A stretch of 64,000 bases of DNA from Psychrobacter sp. UBA3480 (GCF_002377945.1 NZ_DFQV01000002.1:41498-105497); one strand, 5' to 3'; positions 40,851-49,617 are shown, counted from the stretch's first letter. Notes: generated from the sequence alone by a model not told the origin. Translations and numbers: made by a program.

Positions 40851-42370
40851 ATGATATAACTGAAAAGCCGCGTTACCGTGTCACAGCAGGTAAGGCGCTA
40901 AGCCAAGAGCAAGCAACTGACCTACGAGGTAAGACTTTTTACCGTTACCTGATCCGTACTGACACTGACGAAATACTGAAAAAAGCTGGTATCAGTCGTC
41001 ATGCACTTAAAACGTTGCTCACTGATCCAGACATTGACCAAGCGATTGATAGACGTGAAGAAGAATTAAGCAATGCTACTTATACGATTACGCCAAGCGA
41101 GGGTGCTGTTGCTGATTTTATCTATGGGCAGTTAGACCTGCATCTTGAGACGATATTACAAGGCTCATCGCTTAGTAAGTGGTACGGCTATGATGTGATT
41201 GAAATGCTTTGGGGTAAAGATAGTAATGGGCGTAATGCAGTCAGCTCGATGATGTCAAAACCTATTCAGTGGTTTGAGCCATTATCTGGTGGTGCACTAC
41301 AGTGGTTTCCGAACGATGGTAGTCAGCCGGTCATGATTAGTGATCAAGCTGACTTTTACTATCGCTATCTATACCAACAGCATAAGCCGACCTATCTAAA
41401 CCCTAAAGGCAAATCATTATTAAGCCGTGTTTACTGGCTGCATTACTTCAAAACCAATGGCTGGCGTTTTTGGTCTAAGTTCTTGGAGCGTTTCGGCTCA
41501 CCATTATTGATTGGTAAGACTGACGCAACCAGTGATGCTGACGCACAGGACTTTGCTAATGCGCTACTAGCAGCGCATAACTCAGGTGTCGTGACTATCG
41601 GCGTTGATGAGGATGTGACAGCGGTAACTGGTGGCAGTAATGGCGAGGCATTTGTTAGCTATGATTCAGTGGTTAAGCAAAGCATCACTACTTACTTGCT
41701 AGGTCAGACGCTTACCAGTGGTACGGATAAAGGCGGTACTTACGGTCAAGGTGTCGTGCACCAAGAGCAGCAAGAGATTATCTTTAGCAGCGACCGTAAG
41801 CATGCGCTTAAAGCCGTTCAACGATTCATCGATGTCATCTGTACGGCTAATGGTTTTGAAGCGCCTGAGTTTAAATGGGTGGCTAAGAAGTTTATTAATC
41901 AAGACCAGTTAGACGCTGACAAGAAAGCACATGATATGGGTGTTCGTTTTACCAAGTCTTATTTTGTTGATGAGCATGGCTATAACGAGCAGCATATTGC
42001 TCATATGGATTACGGTGATAAACAAGGTGCTGTCAACTTGCCAACGTCAGCACAAGCCAATCGTTATACGTCAATGGCTAGCAAAATATGGCTGCCATTT
42101 AAAGCAGCTGACGGCGATAGTCAATTTACTGAGGAACAGCAAGAGCTTGAGCAAGTGGCAGATGATGCGTTGGAATTGAGCGTACAGCCGTTTGAAACTA
42201 AGGCGGTGATATCGGCTATAAGCAATGCTACTGACGCTGACAGCCTACGTGAGTCGCTATTTAATCTATGTGGTGAAGGGTTGGCTGATAGCGAGTTTAC
42301 TCAGTTGGTTAATACCTCGTTAGCGGTCGCTGATTTACATGGTTTTGCTGATGAATCGAGAGAGATGTGA
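40847..42370 (+). CDS. Portal protein (DUF935, Mu gp29-like)
   Basis: A 507-residue protein with the DUF935 pattern: LSKWYGYDVIEMLW, PIQWFEPLSGGALQWFP, SLLSRVYWLHYFKTNGWRFWSKFLERFGSPLLIG, split by TNG. The last third (ATDADSLRESLFNLCGEGLAD) is typical for the C-terminal extension. It forms the dodecameric portal ring. Its start overlaps TerL by 4 bp. In Mu-like phages the next gene is the F-type head protein; here a secreted-protein gene is inserted between them. Confidence 0.85.
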   Translation: MNDITEKPRYRVTAGKALSQEQATDLRGKTFYRYLIRTDTDEILKKAGISRHALKTLLTDPDIDQAIDRREEELSNATYTITPSEGAVADFIYGQLDLHLETILQGSSLSKWYGYDVIEMLWGKDSNGRNAVSSMMSKPIQWFEPLSGGALQWFPNDGSQPVMISDQADFYYRYLYQQHKPTYLNPKGKSLLSRVYWLHYFKTNGWRFWSKFLERFGSPLLIGKTDATSDADAQDFANALLAAHNSGVVTIGVDEDVTAVTGGSNGEAFVSYDSVVKQSITTYLLGQTLTSGTDKGGTYGQGVVHQEQQEIIFSSDRKHALKAVQRFIDVICTANGFEAPEFKWVAKKFINQDQLDADKKAHDMGVRFTKSYFVDEHGYNEQHIAHMDYGDKQGAVNLPTSAQANRYTSMASKIWLPFKAADGDSQFTEEQQELEQVADDALELSVQPFETKAVISAISNATDADSLRESLFNLCGEGLADSEFTQLVNTSLAVADLHGFADESREM

Positions 42371-42693
42371 GTATAAAAGTAGCCTTCTGTTATCTATCAT
42401 ACTTGTCAGATAGGATGTGTAGACGTGCGTTACTAATTTGTTATTGAAGTGCGTTTTAATTATCTTTTGAATACTGATATGCAGAACGTTTAATGGATCA
42501 ATATCCCAATAATTCAATAAGCAAAGTCAATAATTTGCAAGAATGACATCATTTGTATCTTGAAGAACTGATTCAAGGTTTACCTTAGATAACTTATAAG
42601 ATAGTATTGTGTAACATCAATACTAACATTTGTTCTTCTTAGGTTTTTTATGAAAAATGTAGTATTGCTAAATTAACATTAAGGTCAAATAAT
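42371..42693. other. AT-rich intergenic region before an inserted cargo gene
   Basis: A 323-bp AT-rich gap in an otherwise compact operon. It holds TATCTTTTGAATACTGATATG-like AT stretches and probably a promoter for the following gene. No clear ORF was found. Confidence 0.5.
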
Positions 42694-43323
42694 ATGGACT
42701 CTATTTATGCTTTATCTATAGCGACTTTTGGGTCGCTAATTTTGAGCACACAAGCTTACGCCCAAGATAAACTGATGCATATTGATGAATTGAGTAATTA
42801 TCCATCACAAATACAGTCAGAACTGAATGAACTTGAGACAGCATGTGGAGAACTTAATTTTGACTATAATGCTGACAGTCCTAACTATCAAGCTGATACA
42901 GCAAGTTATCATGGAGAGTTTGTTCCATTATATGTAGAACCAGGTTTTATATCGAAAGCCGATATTACTGGAGATGGAATTGACGACTACATACTTGATG
43001 TAGCGAAACAAAACTGTGAATATTCTGCCTCCATGTGGGGAAACTGGCCTTATTTCAAGGTTTATCAAGGTATGCGTAACAATGGGGCTATTCTTATTCA
43101 TGAGGGAGCTAGCTTCGCTTATTTTGAAGAGTCTATTTATCCTAGATTTGTATCAAACAACAAAGGTTTTTTCGATATTCAGTTTGTTGGTACGGGTGGG
43201 CAGTGTGGGCAGGAAGGAGACTATAGTTTTGCTGGTATGGAAGCATGCGAAATTACAGAACGTTGGAGTAGAAAGTATAAGGGAATGGATCTAGTGTCTG
43301 TCACAAGCATAAACAATCTCTAG
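42694..43323 (+). CDS. Secreted moron protein inserted in the head operon
   Basis: A 209-residue protein with a signal peptide ending near AYA (residue 23). The mature part carries one FG-GAP-like motif (KADITGDGIDDYILDV) and four Cys (ETACGEL, KQNCEYS, GGQCGQ, EACEIT). Gene and flanks are AT-rich and separated by a 323-bp 5' gap and a terminator. That suggests an independently transcribed cargo gene inserted between portal and Mu F-like genes. A lysogenic-conversion role is likely but unproven. Confidence 0.65.
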   Translation: MDSIYALSIATFGSLILSTQAYAQDKLMHIDELSNYPSQIQSELNELETACGELNFDYNADSPNYQADTASYHGEFVPLYVEPGFISKADITGDGIDDYILDVAKQNCEYSASMWGNWPYFKVYQGMRNNGAILIHEGASFAYFEESIYPRFVSNNKGFFDIQFVGTGGQCGQEGDYSFAGMEACEITERWSRKYKGMDLVSVTSINNL

Positions 43324-43436
43324 CCAATGTCAGAGGTGTTTTCTAACTATTTCACCACCAGAATAAATTCAGAAAAACTAATTCAAGCAGTCTGAAAATT
43401 GATTGCTGGTATTGAGAATAAAATGCAAAAATTTGA

Positions 43437-43465
43437 AAGCTCATTCTAACGGATGAGCTTTTTTA
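43437..43465 (+). terminator. Intrinsic terminator
   Basis: AAGCTCAT pairs with ATGAGCTT around TCTAACGG, followed by a T-run and TTATCCAAAATAAGG. It is one of the recurring terminator modules. Confidence 0.8.
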
Positions 43466-43490
43466 TTATCCAAAATAAGGTGAGCAATCA

Positions 43491-44291
43491 ATGGCAACGA
43501 TAACAGCAGCATTTGACGTAAAGTTTATCGAAGCTATTGCTTACGCGCTTAATCGTAACGTGGTACTTCCTGATGAATACTACGACCGCATGACACCTAT
43601 TCAGCGTCAGCAAGCGGTTTCTATTGCAGGATTAGGGCAGACTGAGCAGATCAAGCACGTTATGGGCTTGGTTAATGACCAACTCGATAGTGGCGGTACA
43701 TTCGCAGACTTTCAAAAGGCAGTGAAGGACGGTGATATTGATATTAATTTACCAAGGCATCGGCTCGATAATATCTTTAGAACGAATATCCAAGGCGCAT
43801 ACGGTCGTGGTCGATGGTACCAACAACAGCAGAACAAAGATGAACGCCCGTATTTGATGCGTGACGGCATCAATGACATTAGACAGCGCCCAGCTCACAA
43901 GGTGCTAGATGGCGTGGTCAGACATATTGATGATCCATTCTGGCAACAGCACTATGCTCCTGATGGGTATCGTTGTCGTTGTATTATGCGTTCGCTTACC
44001 GAGTCTCAGGCTCAAGCCAAAGGTATTACCGATGATGGTGACTTGCCCAATGTGCCAAATGATAAAGATTGGATTGGTGGTACTCCTGCACAGTACACGG
44101 GCAACATGAATAAGCTAGTCAATGACAAAATAGCCGAGCTCGCTATCACGTACTACAAGCAGTCAGATGCGATATTGGCAGCAAGACAGCGCATTGAAGC
44201 AGCAATTACAGTGATGTTGGCACAGCCAGTGCCAGAGCTTGCTTTGATGATTGACGAGGCTAAAGAGCTGATTGAGGAAGAGAGCGAATGA
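43491..44291 (+). CDS. Phage head morphogenesis protein (Mu F / SPP1 gp7-like)
   Basis: A 266-residue protein with the family core RHRLDNIFRTNIQGAYGRGRW, split into LDNIFRTNIQGAYGRG, and PYLMRDGINDIRQRPAHKVLDG, then HYAPDGYRCRCIMRSL with conserved Cys. The N-terminus is helical. These minor head proteins bind portal or DNA and are packaged in the head. It is the first late gene after the module at 43437. Its stop overlaps a 28-residue peptide start. Confidence 0.85.
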   Translation: MATITAAFDVKFIEAIAYALNRNVVLPDEYYDRMTPIQRQQAVSIAGLGQTEQIKHVMGLVNDQLDSGGTFADFQKAVKDGDIDINLPRHRLDNIFRTNIQGAYGRGRWYQQQQNKDERPYLMRDGINDIRQRPAHKVLDGVVRHIDDPFWQQHYAPDGYRCRCIMRSLTESQAQAKGITDDGDLPNVPNDKDWIGGTPAQYTGNMNKLVNDKIAELAITYYKQSDAILAARQRIEAAITVMLAQPVPELALMIDEAKELIEEESE

Positions 44292-44374
44292 ACAAATCAA
44301 GAATACTCAGAGCTGTTGTACTGTTGATAGATATAGCATTGGTCACGTACTCAAAAAGACGTAAAAGAAAATAA
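44288..44374 (+). CDS. 28-residue single-helix peptide
   Basis: A 28-residue frame overlapping the preceding stop by ATGA. The hydrophobic helix (VVLLIDIALVTY) is followed by a basic tail KRRKRK. Overlap supports translation, but no function can be assigned. Confidence 0.45.
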   Translation: MNKSRILRAVVLLIDIALVTYSKRRKRK

Positions 44375-44382
44375 CCAATAAG

Positions 44383-44405
44383 CCGCCGATTAGGGCGGTT
44401 TTTTA
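44383..44405 (+). terminator. Hairpin-U-tract module before the protease gene
   Basis: CCGCC pairs with GGCGG around GATTA, with a T-run. A four-codon frame ATG GGT GAA ATA TGA (44406-44420) then overlaps the protease start. Confidence 0.7.
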
Positions 44406-44416
44406 ATGGGTGAAAT

Positions 44417-45622
44417 ATGAACTTACAAGCAAAGATTAAGCGCGATATTGACAGTCATGCGCTCATGAGCTGCACAGGGCTTGAGCATCAGCTTGCGTCT
44501 ATCGACTTCAAAGCGCTATCACGCTATGACGACGATGATAGTGAGGCGGCTTATACGGTTGAGAATGGTGTAGCAACTATCGATGTACGTGGCTTGCTAG
44601 TACCTGAAACCTCAAGTGACTATCGTTCATGGGGCGTCACAGGCTATGCAAACTTAGCTGACTACATACAGCAAGCAAATGACGATTACACAGTAACTAG
44701 CATTGTCTTAGATATTGATAGTGGCGGTGGTTATGTCGCAGGCCTTGACGGTATCACTGAGACTATCTACCAGTCTGCAAAGCCGATTGAAACGTTTGTT
44801 AGTGGTGATATGTATTCAGCCGCTTACTGGTTAGGTGCTAGCACAAGCAAGATTACAGCGTCTAAGCAATCAGGCATTGGCAGCATCGGTGTTTATGTGG
44901 TCCACACCGAAGAGAGTGGATGGCTTGAACGCTATGGCGAAAAGGTTTCATTGTTCCGATCAGGCAAGTGGAAGGCGGCGTTCAACTCATTCATGCCACT
45001 GACAGACGATGAAAAGCAGCGCCTACAAGAAGGCGTCGATGAATCAGCCAGTGTCTTTTTTAATCATGTAGCAGCACAGCGTAATGTTGATGCTAAAACA
45101 GTTAAAGGCTGGGAAGGTGATGTTTTCACCGCCGTTAAAGCCAAAGAATTAGGTCTAATTGATGCAATTGCCGATAGCGTAGCAGTGTCAAGCAGCACCA
45201 ATCAGAGCAATACAAATCCAAAAACCGAGGGGGAATCAATGGATTTACAAGAGGCGCAAGCCAAAATCAAAGAGCTAGAGGCGTCTGAGGCCAAAGCTTT
45301 ACAAGAAGCTGCTGACGCAAAAGCTGATGCACTTGCTGCACAGAATAAATTAGCAGAGTCGCAAGCATCAACACGCCAAGCCGCTATCGATAAGCTAGCC
45401 GCCGATACTGGTCGTGATTTTAGTGAAACTGATATCACGGCATTCAAAGCAATGGATGAAGCGCAGTTTGCTACTTCAGTTGCATTGGCCACACCAGTTG
45501 CACCTAAAGCGCCTGAGCTGCCAGATGGTTTGGATAAAGCTCAAGCAACCAATGGCCGCGAAGGTGGCGAAAGTAAAATTCTAGCAGCTGTTGAAGCAGC
45601 TAAAGCACAAGGAGCTAAATAA
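44417..45622 (+). CDS. S49-family head maturation protease with C-terminal scaffold
   Basis: A 401-residue protein. Residues about 1-270 are a SppA/ClpP-like S49 protease: IDVRGLLVP, LDIDSGGGYVAG, and Ser134 in GDMYSAAY as the probable nucleophile. A Lys184/Lys186 pair in SGKWKAAF is a candidate base. Residues about 275-401 are coiled-coil and Ala/Glu/Lys-rich, like lambda Nu3. A nested in-frame start (ATG 45239) would make the scaffold alone. Its end is the ATG region of the decoration gene (1-bp overlap). It corresponds to the lambda C/Nu3 arrangement. Confidence 0.82.
   Translation: MNLQAKIKRDIDSHALMSCTGLEHQLASIDFKALSRYDDDDSEAAYTVENGVATIDVRGLLVPETSSDYRSWGVTGYANLADYIQQANDDYTVTSIVLDIDSGGGYVAGLDGITETIYQSAKPIETFVSGDMYSAAYWLGASTSKITASKQSGIGSIGVYVVHTEESGWLERYGEKVSLFRSGKWKAAFNSFMPLTDDEKQRLQEGVDESASVFFNHVAAQRNVDAKTVKGWEGDVFTAVKAKELGLIDAIADSVAVSSSTNQSNTNPKTEGESMDLQEAQAKIKELEASEAKALQEAADAKADALAAQNKLAESQASTRQAAIDKLAADTGRDFSETDITAFKAMDEAQFATSVALATPVAPKAPELPDGLDKAQATNGREGGESKILAAVEAAKAQGAK
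45239..45622 (+). CDS. Nested in-frame scaffold protein
   Basis: Internal ATG 45239 (residue 275 of the protease) has a strong GAGGGGGA site at 45227-45234 and gives a 127-residue protein starting MDLQEAQAKIKELEASEAK. It is the C-terminal coiled coil of the protease gene. Lambda makes Nu3 from C in the same way. The RBS inside the coding sequence is the main evidence. Confidence 0.6.
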   Translation: MDLQEAQAKIKELEASEAKALQEAADAKADALAAQNKLAESQASTRQAAIDKLAADTGRDFSETDITAFKAMDEAQFATSVALATPVAPKAPELPDGLDKAQATNGREGGESKILAAVEAAKAQGAK

Positions 45623-46002
45623 TGGTTGATTTCAACTATACAACTGAACAGCCGTTAACGGTCGATGTCACACCTATCACTGATAGCGTAGTGCCTACCA
45701 CTGCTACAGCGTACAAACGCGGTGATTTGCTAGTAATTGCTGCTGGTACCAACGTAGCGACTCACAGTAATACTGAAACAGGCGCACAAGCTGATTGGCA
45801 TGTCATCTGTCTTGCTGACGTAACCGCGGAGCAAGCAACTGCAAAGGTAGCTGCAGGTGTTGAAATGCCTGTATATGTTGCGGGTAAATTTGATGTTGAT
45901 CAGGTCAAGCTGAACGGCGTGGCGCTCAATGCGACTCAGAAACTAGCGGCGCGTGCATACGCTAATCGCTCAACTAAAATCACGCTTAGCGTAGTTAAAT
46001 AA
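45622..46002 (+). CDS. Head decoration protein (lambda D-like)
   Basis: A 126-residue protein. GDLLVIAAGTNVATHS and the MPVYVAGKFDVDQVKLNG stretch match the head-decoration (HDPD) family that stabilises the expanded capsid. The N-terminus (NYTTEQPLTVDVTPI) is flexible. It overlaps the protease gene's last base and is followed by the major capsid gene after 12 bp, as in lambda (D-E order). Confidence 0.75.
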   Translation: MVDFNYTTEQPLTVDVTPITDSVVPTTATAYKRGDLLVIAAGTNVATHSNTETGAQADWHVICLADVTAEQATAKVAAGVEMPVYVAGKFDVDQVKLNGVALNATQKLAARAYANRSTKITLSVVK

Positions 46003-46014
46003 GGATAAATATTT

Positions 46015-47109
46015 ATGGCTACTTTTAATATTGAAGGCGTTGAAATTGAAACAGCATCTTTTGAAGAACTTGCCGCGGTTTATGATCTAAGCAAGCCGGT
46101 CGATACTTTTTTACGTGACCGCTACTTTAGCGATGAAGAATACTTAAACAACGAAGACCATGTACCAGTAGGTGATATCAAAACCTATATTCCGCTAGCA
46201 CCTGCTGTGGTGCCAACAGCTCAAGGCCGCGTGATCAAAGATAAGGTCGTATTGAATGTTAAGCACATTCCAGCACCTTACTTTAAGCCAGCATGTGTTG
46301 TAGAGCCTAGTAGCAAAATTAAAGCGAAAATGCTCAAGCTATTGCAGAGCATGCGTGTGATTGCTACTAATGCTGCAGGTGTACCACCTACCATGCAAGA
46401 TGAATGGGAAATGGCTGCTGCTGTATCGTACTGGACTATCCGCGAATCACTATCTGCTCGTATCGCTATTATGTGCCGTGATGCTTTGCTGTATGGCAAG
46501 GTTGTTGTAGAAGGTGATGACAATGCAGGTGTGACGGTTGATTATGAGCGTCATAGTGATTTGACGTTTAGTCCGCTTATTGCATGGGACCAAACAGGTG
46601 CTACACCGTATGAAGATATTCGCGGCATGGTGAAAGACTTAGTTAAGCACGGTAAGCGTCGCCCAGTTGATGCATTGATGTCCAGCCGTGTTTTCGATGC
46701 GATGGCTGACAACGAAACCTTCAATGACAAGTTCACAGCATCAAAAGACAGCACTGCTACTCGTGTGTTTGATGGCGCCTTTGGCGGTGAAACCGAAGCG
46801 ACCTTACGCGGTACTTTAGATGGTATTGAGTTTTGGACGTATGACGTTGAGTTTGAAAAAGCAGATGGCACAAGCGAGCTAATGATCCCTGAAGATGGTT
46901 TCTGGTTAATCTCTGAGCGTGCTAATAAGCTGTACTTCTGCATGATTAAGCATCGTAAGAACCCTGCTAAATTAGCAATGGAATTGATGCCGTACCATGT
47001 ATTTAGTGATGATCCCTCAGTTGATAAATTCATCGCTGATTCTAGCCCATTGCCTGTACCAATCAATAAAAATGGTGCGTGTGGCGGTACTGGTTTTATC
47101 ACTCTTTAA
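46015..47109 (+). CDS. Major capsid protein (lambda E family)
   Basis: A 364-residue protein. The family marks are FLRDRYFSDEE near residue 33, the VVLNVKHIPAPYFKP region, SYWTIRESLSARI, and the conserved C-terminal HRKNPAKLAMELMPYHV. These mark phage major capsid protein E. Order D-E and spacing are lambda-like. Hundreds of copies form the shell. The start ATG is preceded by AAGGAT. Confidence 0.85.
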   Translation: MATFNIEGVEIETASFEELAAVYDLSKPVDTFLRDRYFSDEEYLNNEDHVPVGDIKTYIPLAPAVVPTAQGRVIKDKVVLNVKHIPAPYFKPACVVEPSSKIKAKMLKLLQSMRVIATNAAGVPPTMQDEWEMAAAVSYWTIRESLSARIAIMCRDALLYGKVVVEGDDNAGVTVDYERHSDLTFSPLIAWDQTGATPYEDIRGMVKDLVKHGKRRPVDALMSSRVFDAMADNETFNDKFTASKDSTATRVFDGAFGGETEATLRGTLDGIEFWTYDVEFEKADGTSELMIPEDGFWLISERANKLYFCMIKHRKNPAKLAMELMPYHVFSDDPSVDKFIADSSPLPVPINKNGACGGTGFITL

Positions 47110-47128
47110 TATCAACTAACTTTAATAG

Positions 47129-47154
47129 CCCTGTCTAATCGCAGGGTTTTTTTT
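47129..47154 (+). terminator. Terminator joined to the next ribosome binding site
   Basis: CCCTG pairs with CAGGG around an 8-nt loop, followed by eight T. GGAG (47155-47158) directly follows the U-tract and is the RBS for ATG 47165. Confidence 0.75.
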
Positions 47155-47164
47155 GGAGCAAATT

Positions 47165-47446
47165 ATGTCTAAGTATATTGCAAAACAATCGGTAGGCCGT
47201 TTTAAGACTGGTGAAGTGGTTGAAGGCTTGACCGAAAAGCGTGCCAAATTCTTACTTGAACAAGGCGCTATCGTAGAAGCTGAAGCCGTTGAAGGCGAAG
47301 ATGTTGATACTGGCGAAGGTGGTGAAGTGGTCGAACTCGACACACTCACCAACAAAGAGCTAAAAGCTTTACTTGATGAAGAAGGTATCGAGTACAACGC
47401 ATCTGATGATAAGAAAACGCTAATTGCTCTATTTCCGAAGGACTGA
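47165..47446 (+). CDS. Small phage protein with C-terminal HeH/LEM-like segment
   Basis: A 93-residue protein. A frame exists from 47153, but GGAG fits ATG 47165. The N-terminal half (YIAKQSVGRFKTGEVVEGL) is a beta-like segment, an acidic Glu/Gly linker follows, and the C-terminal TNKELKALLDEEGIEYNASD resembles a HeH/SAP helix-extension-helix. Position after the capsid gene resembles lambda FI or a head-tail joining accessory gene. Confidence 0.6.
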   Translation: MSKYIAKQSVGRFKTGEVVEGLTEKRAKFLLEQGAIVEAEAVEGEDVDTGEGGEVVELDTLTNKELKALLDEEGIEYNASDDKKTLIALFPKD

Positions 47447-47448
47447 TT

Positions 47449-47886
47449 ATGTACGCGACTCGTGATGATTTGATTAGTCACTTTAGTGAATTAGAAATTG
47501 GTCAGCTTGAGTCGTTGCATGAGGACCCTTTAGCTGCAACTGCTAAAGCACTAAAAAGCGCAAGTGGCAAAATGGATAGTTTCTTATCTACCCGTTACAA
47601 CACACCCATCGCCAAAACGGATAACTTGGAGCTAGTTTGCTGCAATATCGCAAGATACTTGCTGTATAAGAACGACGCAACAGGCGAACCAGAAGACCGC
47701 TACAAAGAAGAAATTGCTTGGCTAAAGGATGTTAGTGCTGGTCGCGCCAACGTCACTTTTGCTGAGCCATTGACCGCCGATGAGCAGCAAAGCACTTACG
47801 TTAAGCCTGCTGTACCAATTGGCAGTAGTTACCCTGGTCAAATATTTGGTGATGACGTGTTTGCCAAGATGCCAGGCATTAAGTGA
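47449..47886 (+). CDS. DUF1320 connector protein (Mu gp36-like)
   Basis: A 145-residue protein with the DUF1320 pattern: MYATRDDLISHFSELEI, ALKSASGKMDSFLSTRY, and LELVCCNIARYLLYKN. It is helical. This family forms the head-tail connector layer next to the portal. It starts 2 bp after the preceding stop. Confidence 0.75.
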   Translation: MYATRDDLISHFSELEIGQLESLHEDPLAATAKALKSASGKMDSFLSTRYNTPIAKTDNLELVCCNIARYLLYKNDATGEPEDRYKEEIAWLKDVSAGRANVTFAEPLTADEQQSTYVKPAVPIGSSYPGQIFGDDVFAKMPGIK

Positions 47887-47894
47887 GGTGAGTC

Positions 47895-48332
47895 ATGTTT
47901 GATGCAGAGCTATCAGGTGGCGATGAGATTATCAGACGGCTAGGCGACTTGTATTTTGATAGTAAAAAAATGCAGAAGTTTAGTCGTTTGGCTGGTGCCG
48001 AGATGGTCCATCAGACTGAAGAGCGTTTTGCTAATCAGCATGATCTACAGCGTCAACCGTGGCTGCCGTCTCAACGTGCAATCAGAGAGCGTGGTCAGAC
48101 CTTGCGTGATACTGGTCGCTTAATGGCTTCATTAACTTGGGTAGCGCTACCTGATGGCGTGAAGTGGGGCACAGACGTTATCTATGCTCGCATGATGCAC
48201 TATGGCGGTAAAAAGGCGTTATTCCCTCACTTGTGGGGCGATATATCTGCTAGACCGTTCTTAGGTATGAACGAGGATGACCGCGCATCAGTGCTGAACA
48301 TTATTAATCGAATTATGGACGTGGACTTATGA
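47895..48332 (+). CDS. Phage virion morphogenesis protein (GpG-like)
   Basis: A 145-residue protein with the PF05069 pattern: TEERFANQHDLQRQPWLPSQRA, split at DLQR, RGQTLRDTGRLMASLTW, and YARMMHYGGKK. It is expected in the tail completion/connector zone. Its last codons overlap the next start (ATGA). Confidence 0.75.
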   Translation: MFDAELSGGDEIIRRLGDLYFDSKKMQKFSRLAGAEMVHQTEERFANQHDLQRQPWLPSQRAIRERGQTLRDTGRLMASLTWVALPDGVKWGTDVIYARMMHYGGKKALFPHLWGDISARPFLGMNEDDRASVLNIINRIMDVDL

Positions 48333-48751
48333 GTAATTATTTCGCAGTAGGTCTTGGCCTAATCGAGCACTTAGAGGCGAAAGCCGACGAGTGGGGTGTT
48401 AAGCACATCGGTACGGTTGCAGACATCAGCAAGATTAATAAGCAGATCACACCTGCGCTCTATGTCGTCAATACAAGCAATAATCCAAACGCTATCGGCT
48501 CGATAGATAGCCGCGATATACAACAGTGGACAGTCGTTGTCGCTGTCAGCAATCAAGCTGCGCAGACAGATGTTAAAGCGCTCATGGAGTCATCAGGCGA
48601 GCTTGTGAGCAAAGTTATTAATCATGTGCAGGGTTATGAGCTAGACGACTATCACGATCCGCTAGAACGCACATCGACAAGCGGGCGCCCTGATTACTTT
48701 AGTACGTTTGCACTATATCCACTCACTTTTCAGACAACCATTACGCCATAG
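48329..48751 (+). CDS. Tail terminator-like protein (Mu gp37-like)
   Basis: A 140-residue alpha/beta protein. Order after gp36- and GpG-like genes, and strands such as TPALYVVNTSNNP and WTVVVAVSNQ with a C-terminal FSTFALYPLTFQT, fit the gp37/tail-terminator group that ends tail-tube growth. It shares 4 bp with the previous gene. Confidence 0.65.
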   Translation: MSNYFAVGLGLIEHLEAKADEWGVKHIGTVADISKINKQITPALYVVNTSNNPNAIGSIDSRDIQQWTVVVAVSNQAAQTDVKALMESSGELVSKVINHVQGYELDDYHDPLERTSTSGRPDYFSTFALYPLTFQTTITP

Positions 48752-48762
48752 GAGACAGTAAC

Positions 48763-49506
48763 ATGGCAGAGAAACAACAGTCACACGCATTTATCGGTAA
48801 CGGTAAGGTGTATTTAACCGCAGTCAAAGGCGGTGTAGAAGGCAAGCCCTTTTGGGTTGGTGTAGCAAATGCTGCTGCTTTTAGTCACTCAGTGGAGGAT
48901 GAAAAAGAGCTGATCGAATACCATTCTGGTAAAAACCAAGTATGGGACAAAGACGATGGCAGAAAGGCTACAACATTTAGCTTAACGCTTAATGAGCGTC
49001 GTCCAAAAGCAATGCAAGCAGCGTTACAAGCAACGGTCACGGAAGTTGCGACAGGAACAGTCGCAGCAGAAGGGCACGAAATTGATGCTATTGGCGATAT
49101 CATATTTTTGAAACATAAGAACGTCAGCGATGTTGTTATCACCGACAGTACGCCTACGCCATTAGCGTTGGTCGAAGGTATTGACTACACGATTGATGAA
49201 AAGTACGGCACTCTTGAAATGACGCACGTACAGACCATCACATCACCGATCAAAGTTGCTTACAGCTACGGCACTGCTACGGTTATGAAGCCCATGACTG
49301 ATGATGTTGATTATTATCGAATCCGTGTCGATGGACTAAACAAAGTTGGCCAAAAAGATAAGCAGGTGGTCACAGCTTATCGTGCCAAGCTATCACCTGC
49401 TGATACGCTTGATCTAATCAGTGATGACTTTAGTGAAATGACGCTCGAAGCTGATTTGCTATATGACGAAGCAGAAGAAGCAACTTACGAGATTGTGAAG
49501 TTGTAA
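48763..49506 (+). CDS. Major tail tube protein-like
   Basis: A 247-residue beta-rich protein: FIGNGKVYLTAVKGGVEGK, PFWVGVANAAAFSHS, then TFSLTLNERRPKAM, and a KVAYSYGTATVMKPMTD stretch with paired Ig-like strands. Position before tape-measure genes in the late operon and size fit the tube protein. It is followed by a terminator module. Identity is by position and fold-like pattern, not by a motif. Confidence 0.7.
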   Translation: MAEKQQSHAFIGNGKVYLTAVKGGVEGKPFWVGVANAAAFSHSVEDEKELIEYHSGKNQVWDKDDGRKATTFSLTLNERRPKAMQAALQATVTEVATGTVAAEGHEIDAIGDIIFLKHKNVSDVVITDSTPTPLALVEGIDYTIDEKYGTLEMTHVQTITSPIKVAYSYGTATVMKPMTDDVDYYRIRVDGLNKVGQKDKQVVTAYRAKLSPADTLDLISDDFSEMTLEADLLYDEAEEATYEIVKL

Positions 49507-49548
49507 ATTAGCTGAAAATACTAAATAGAAGCACCTATAGATAAAACA

Positions 49549-49577
49549 AAAGCTCATTTTAACCGGTGAGCTTTTTT
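49549..49577 (+). terminator. Intrinsic terminator after the tail tube gene
   Basis: AAAGCTCA (49549-49556) pairs with TGAGCTTT (49567-49574), followed by T-run. Its U-tract is shared with a second hairpin (next entry). Confidence 0.75.
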
Positions 49578-49617
49578 ATTTAAGTAAATTATTACGCTGT
49601 GATTATTTACTTAAATA
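49577..49617 (+). promoter_or_regulatory. Overlapping 13-bp hairpin before the next RBS
   Basis: TATTTAAGTAAAT (49577-49589) and ATTTACTTAAATA (49605-49617) are perfect complements that begin within the terminator's T-run, and the pairing can extend into it. AAAAGGATT then precedes ATG 49631. Two competing structures at a gene boundary suggest regulated read-through, though chance in AT-rich sequence is possible. Confidence 0.45.

Noticed and set aside
44383..44420. Mini-ORF before the protease as a simple random match
   Set aside because: Not rejected as noise because four modules share the same arrangement; rejected only as a protein gene, since it has four codons.
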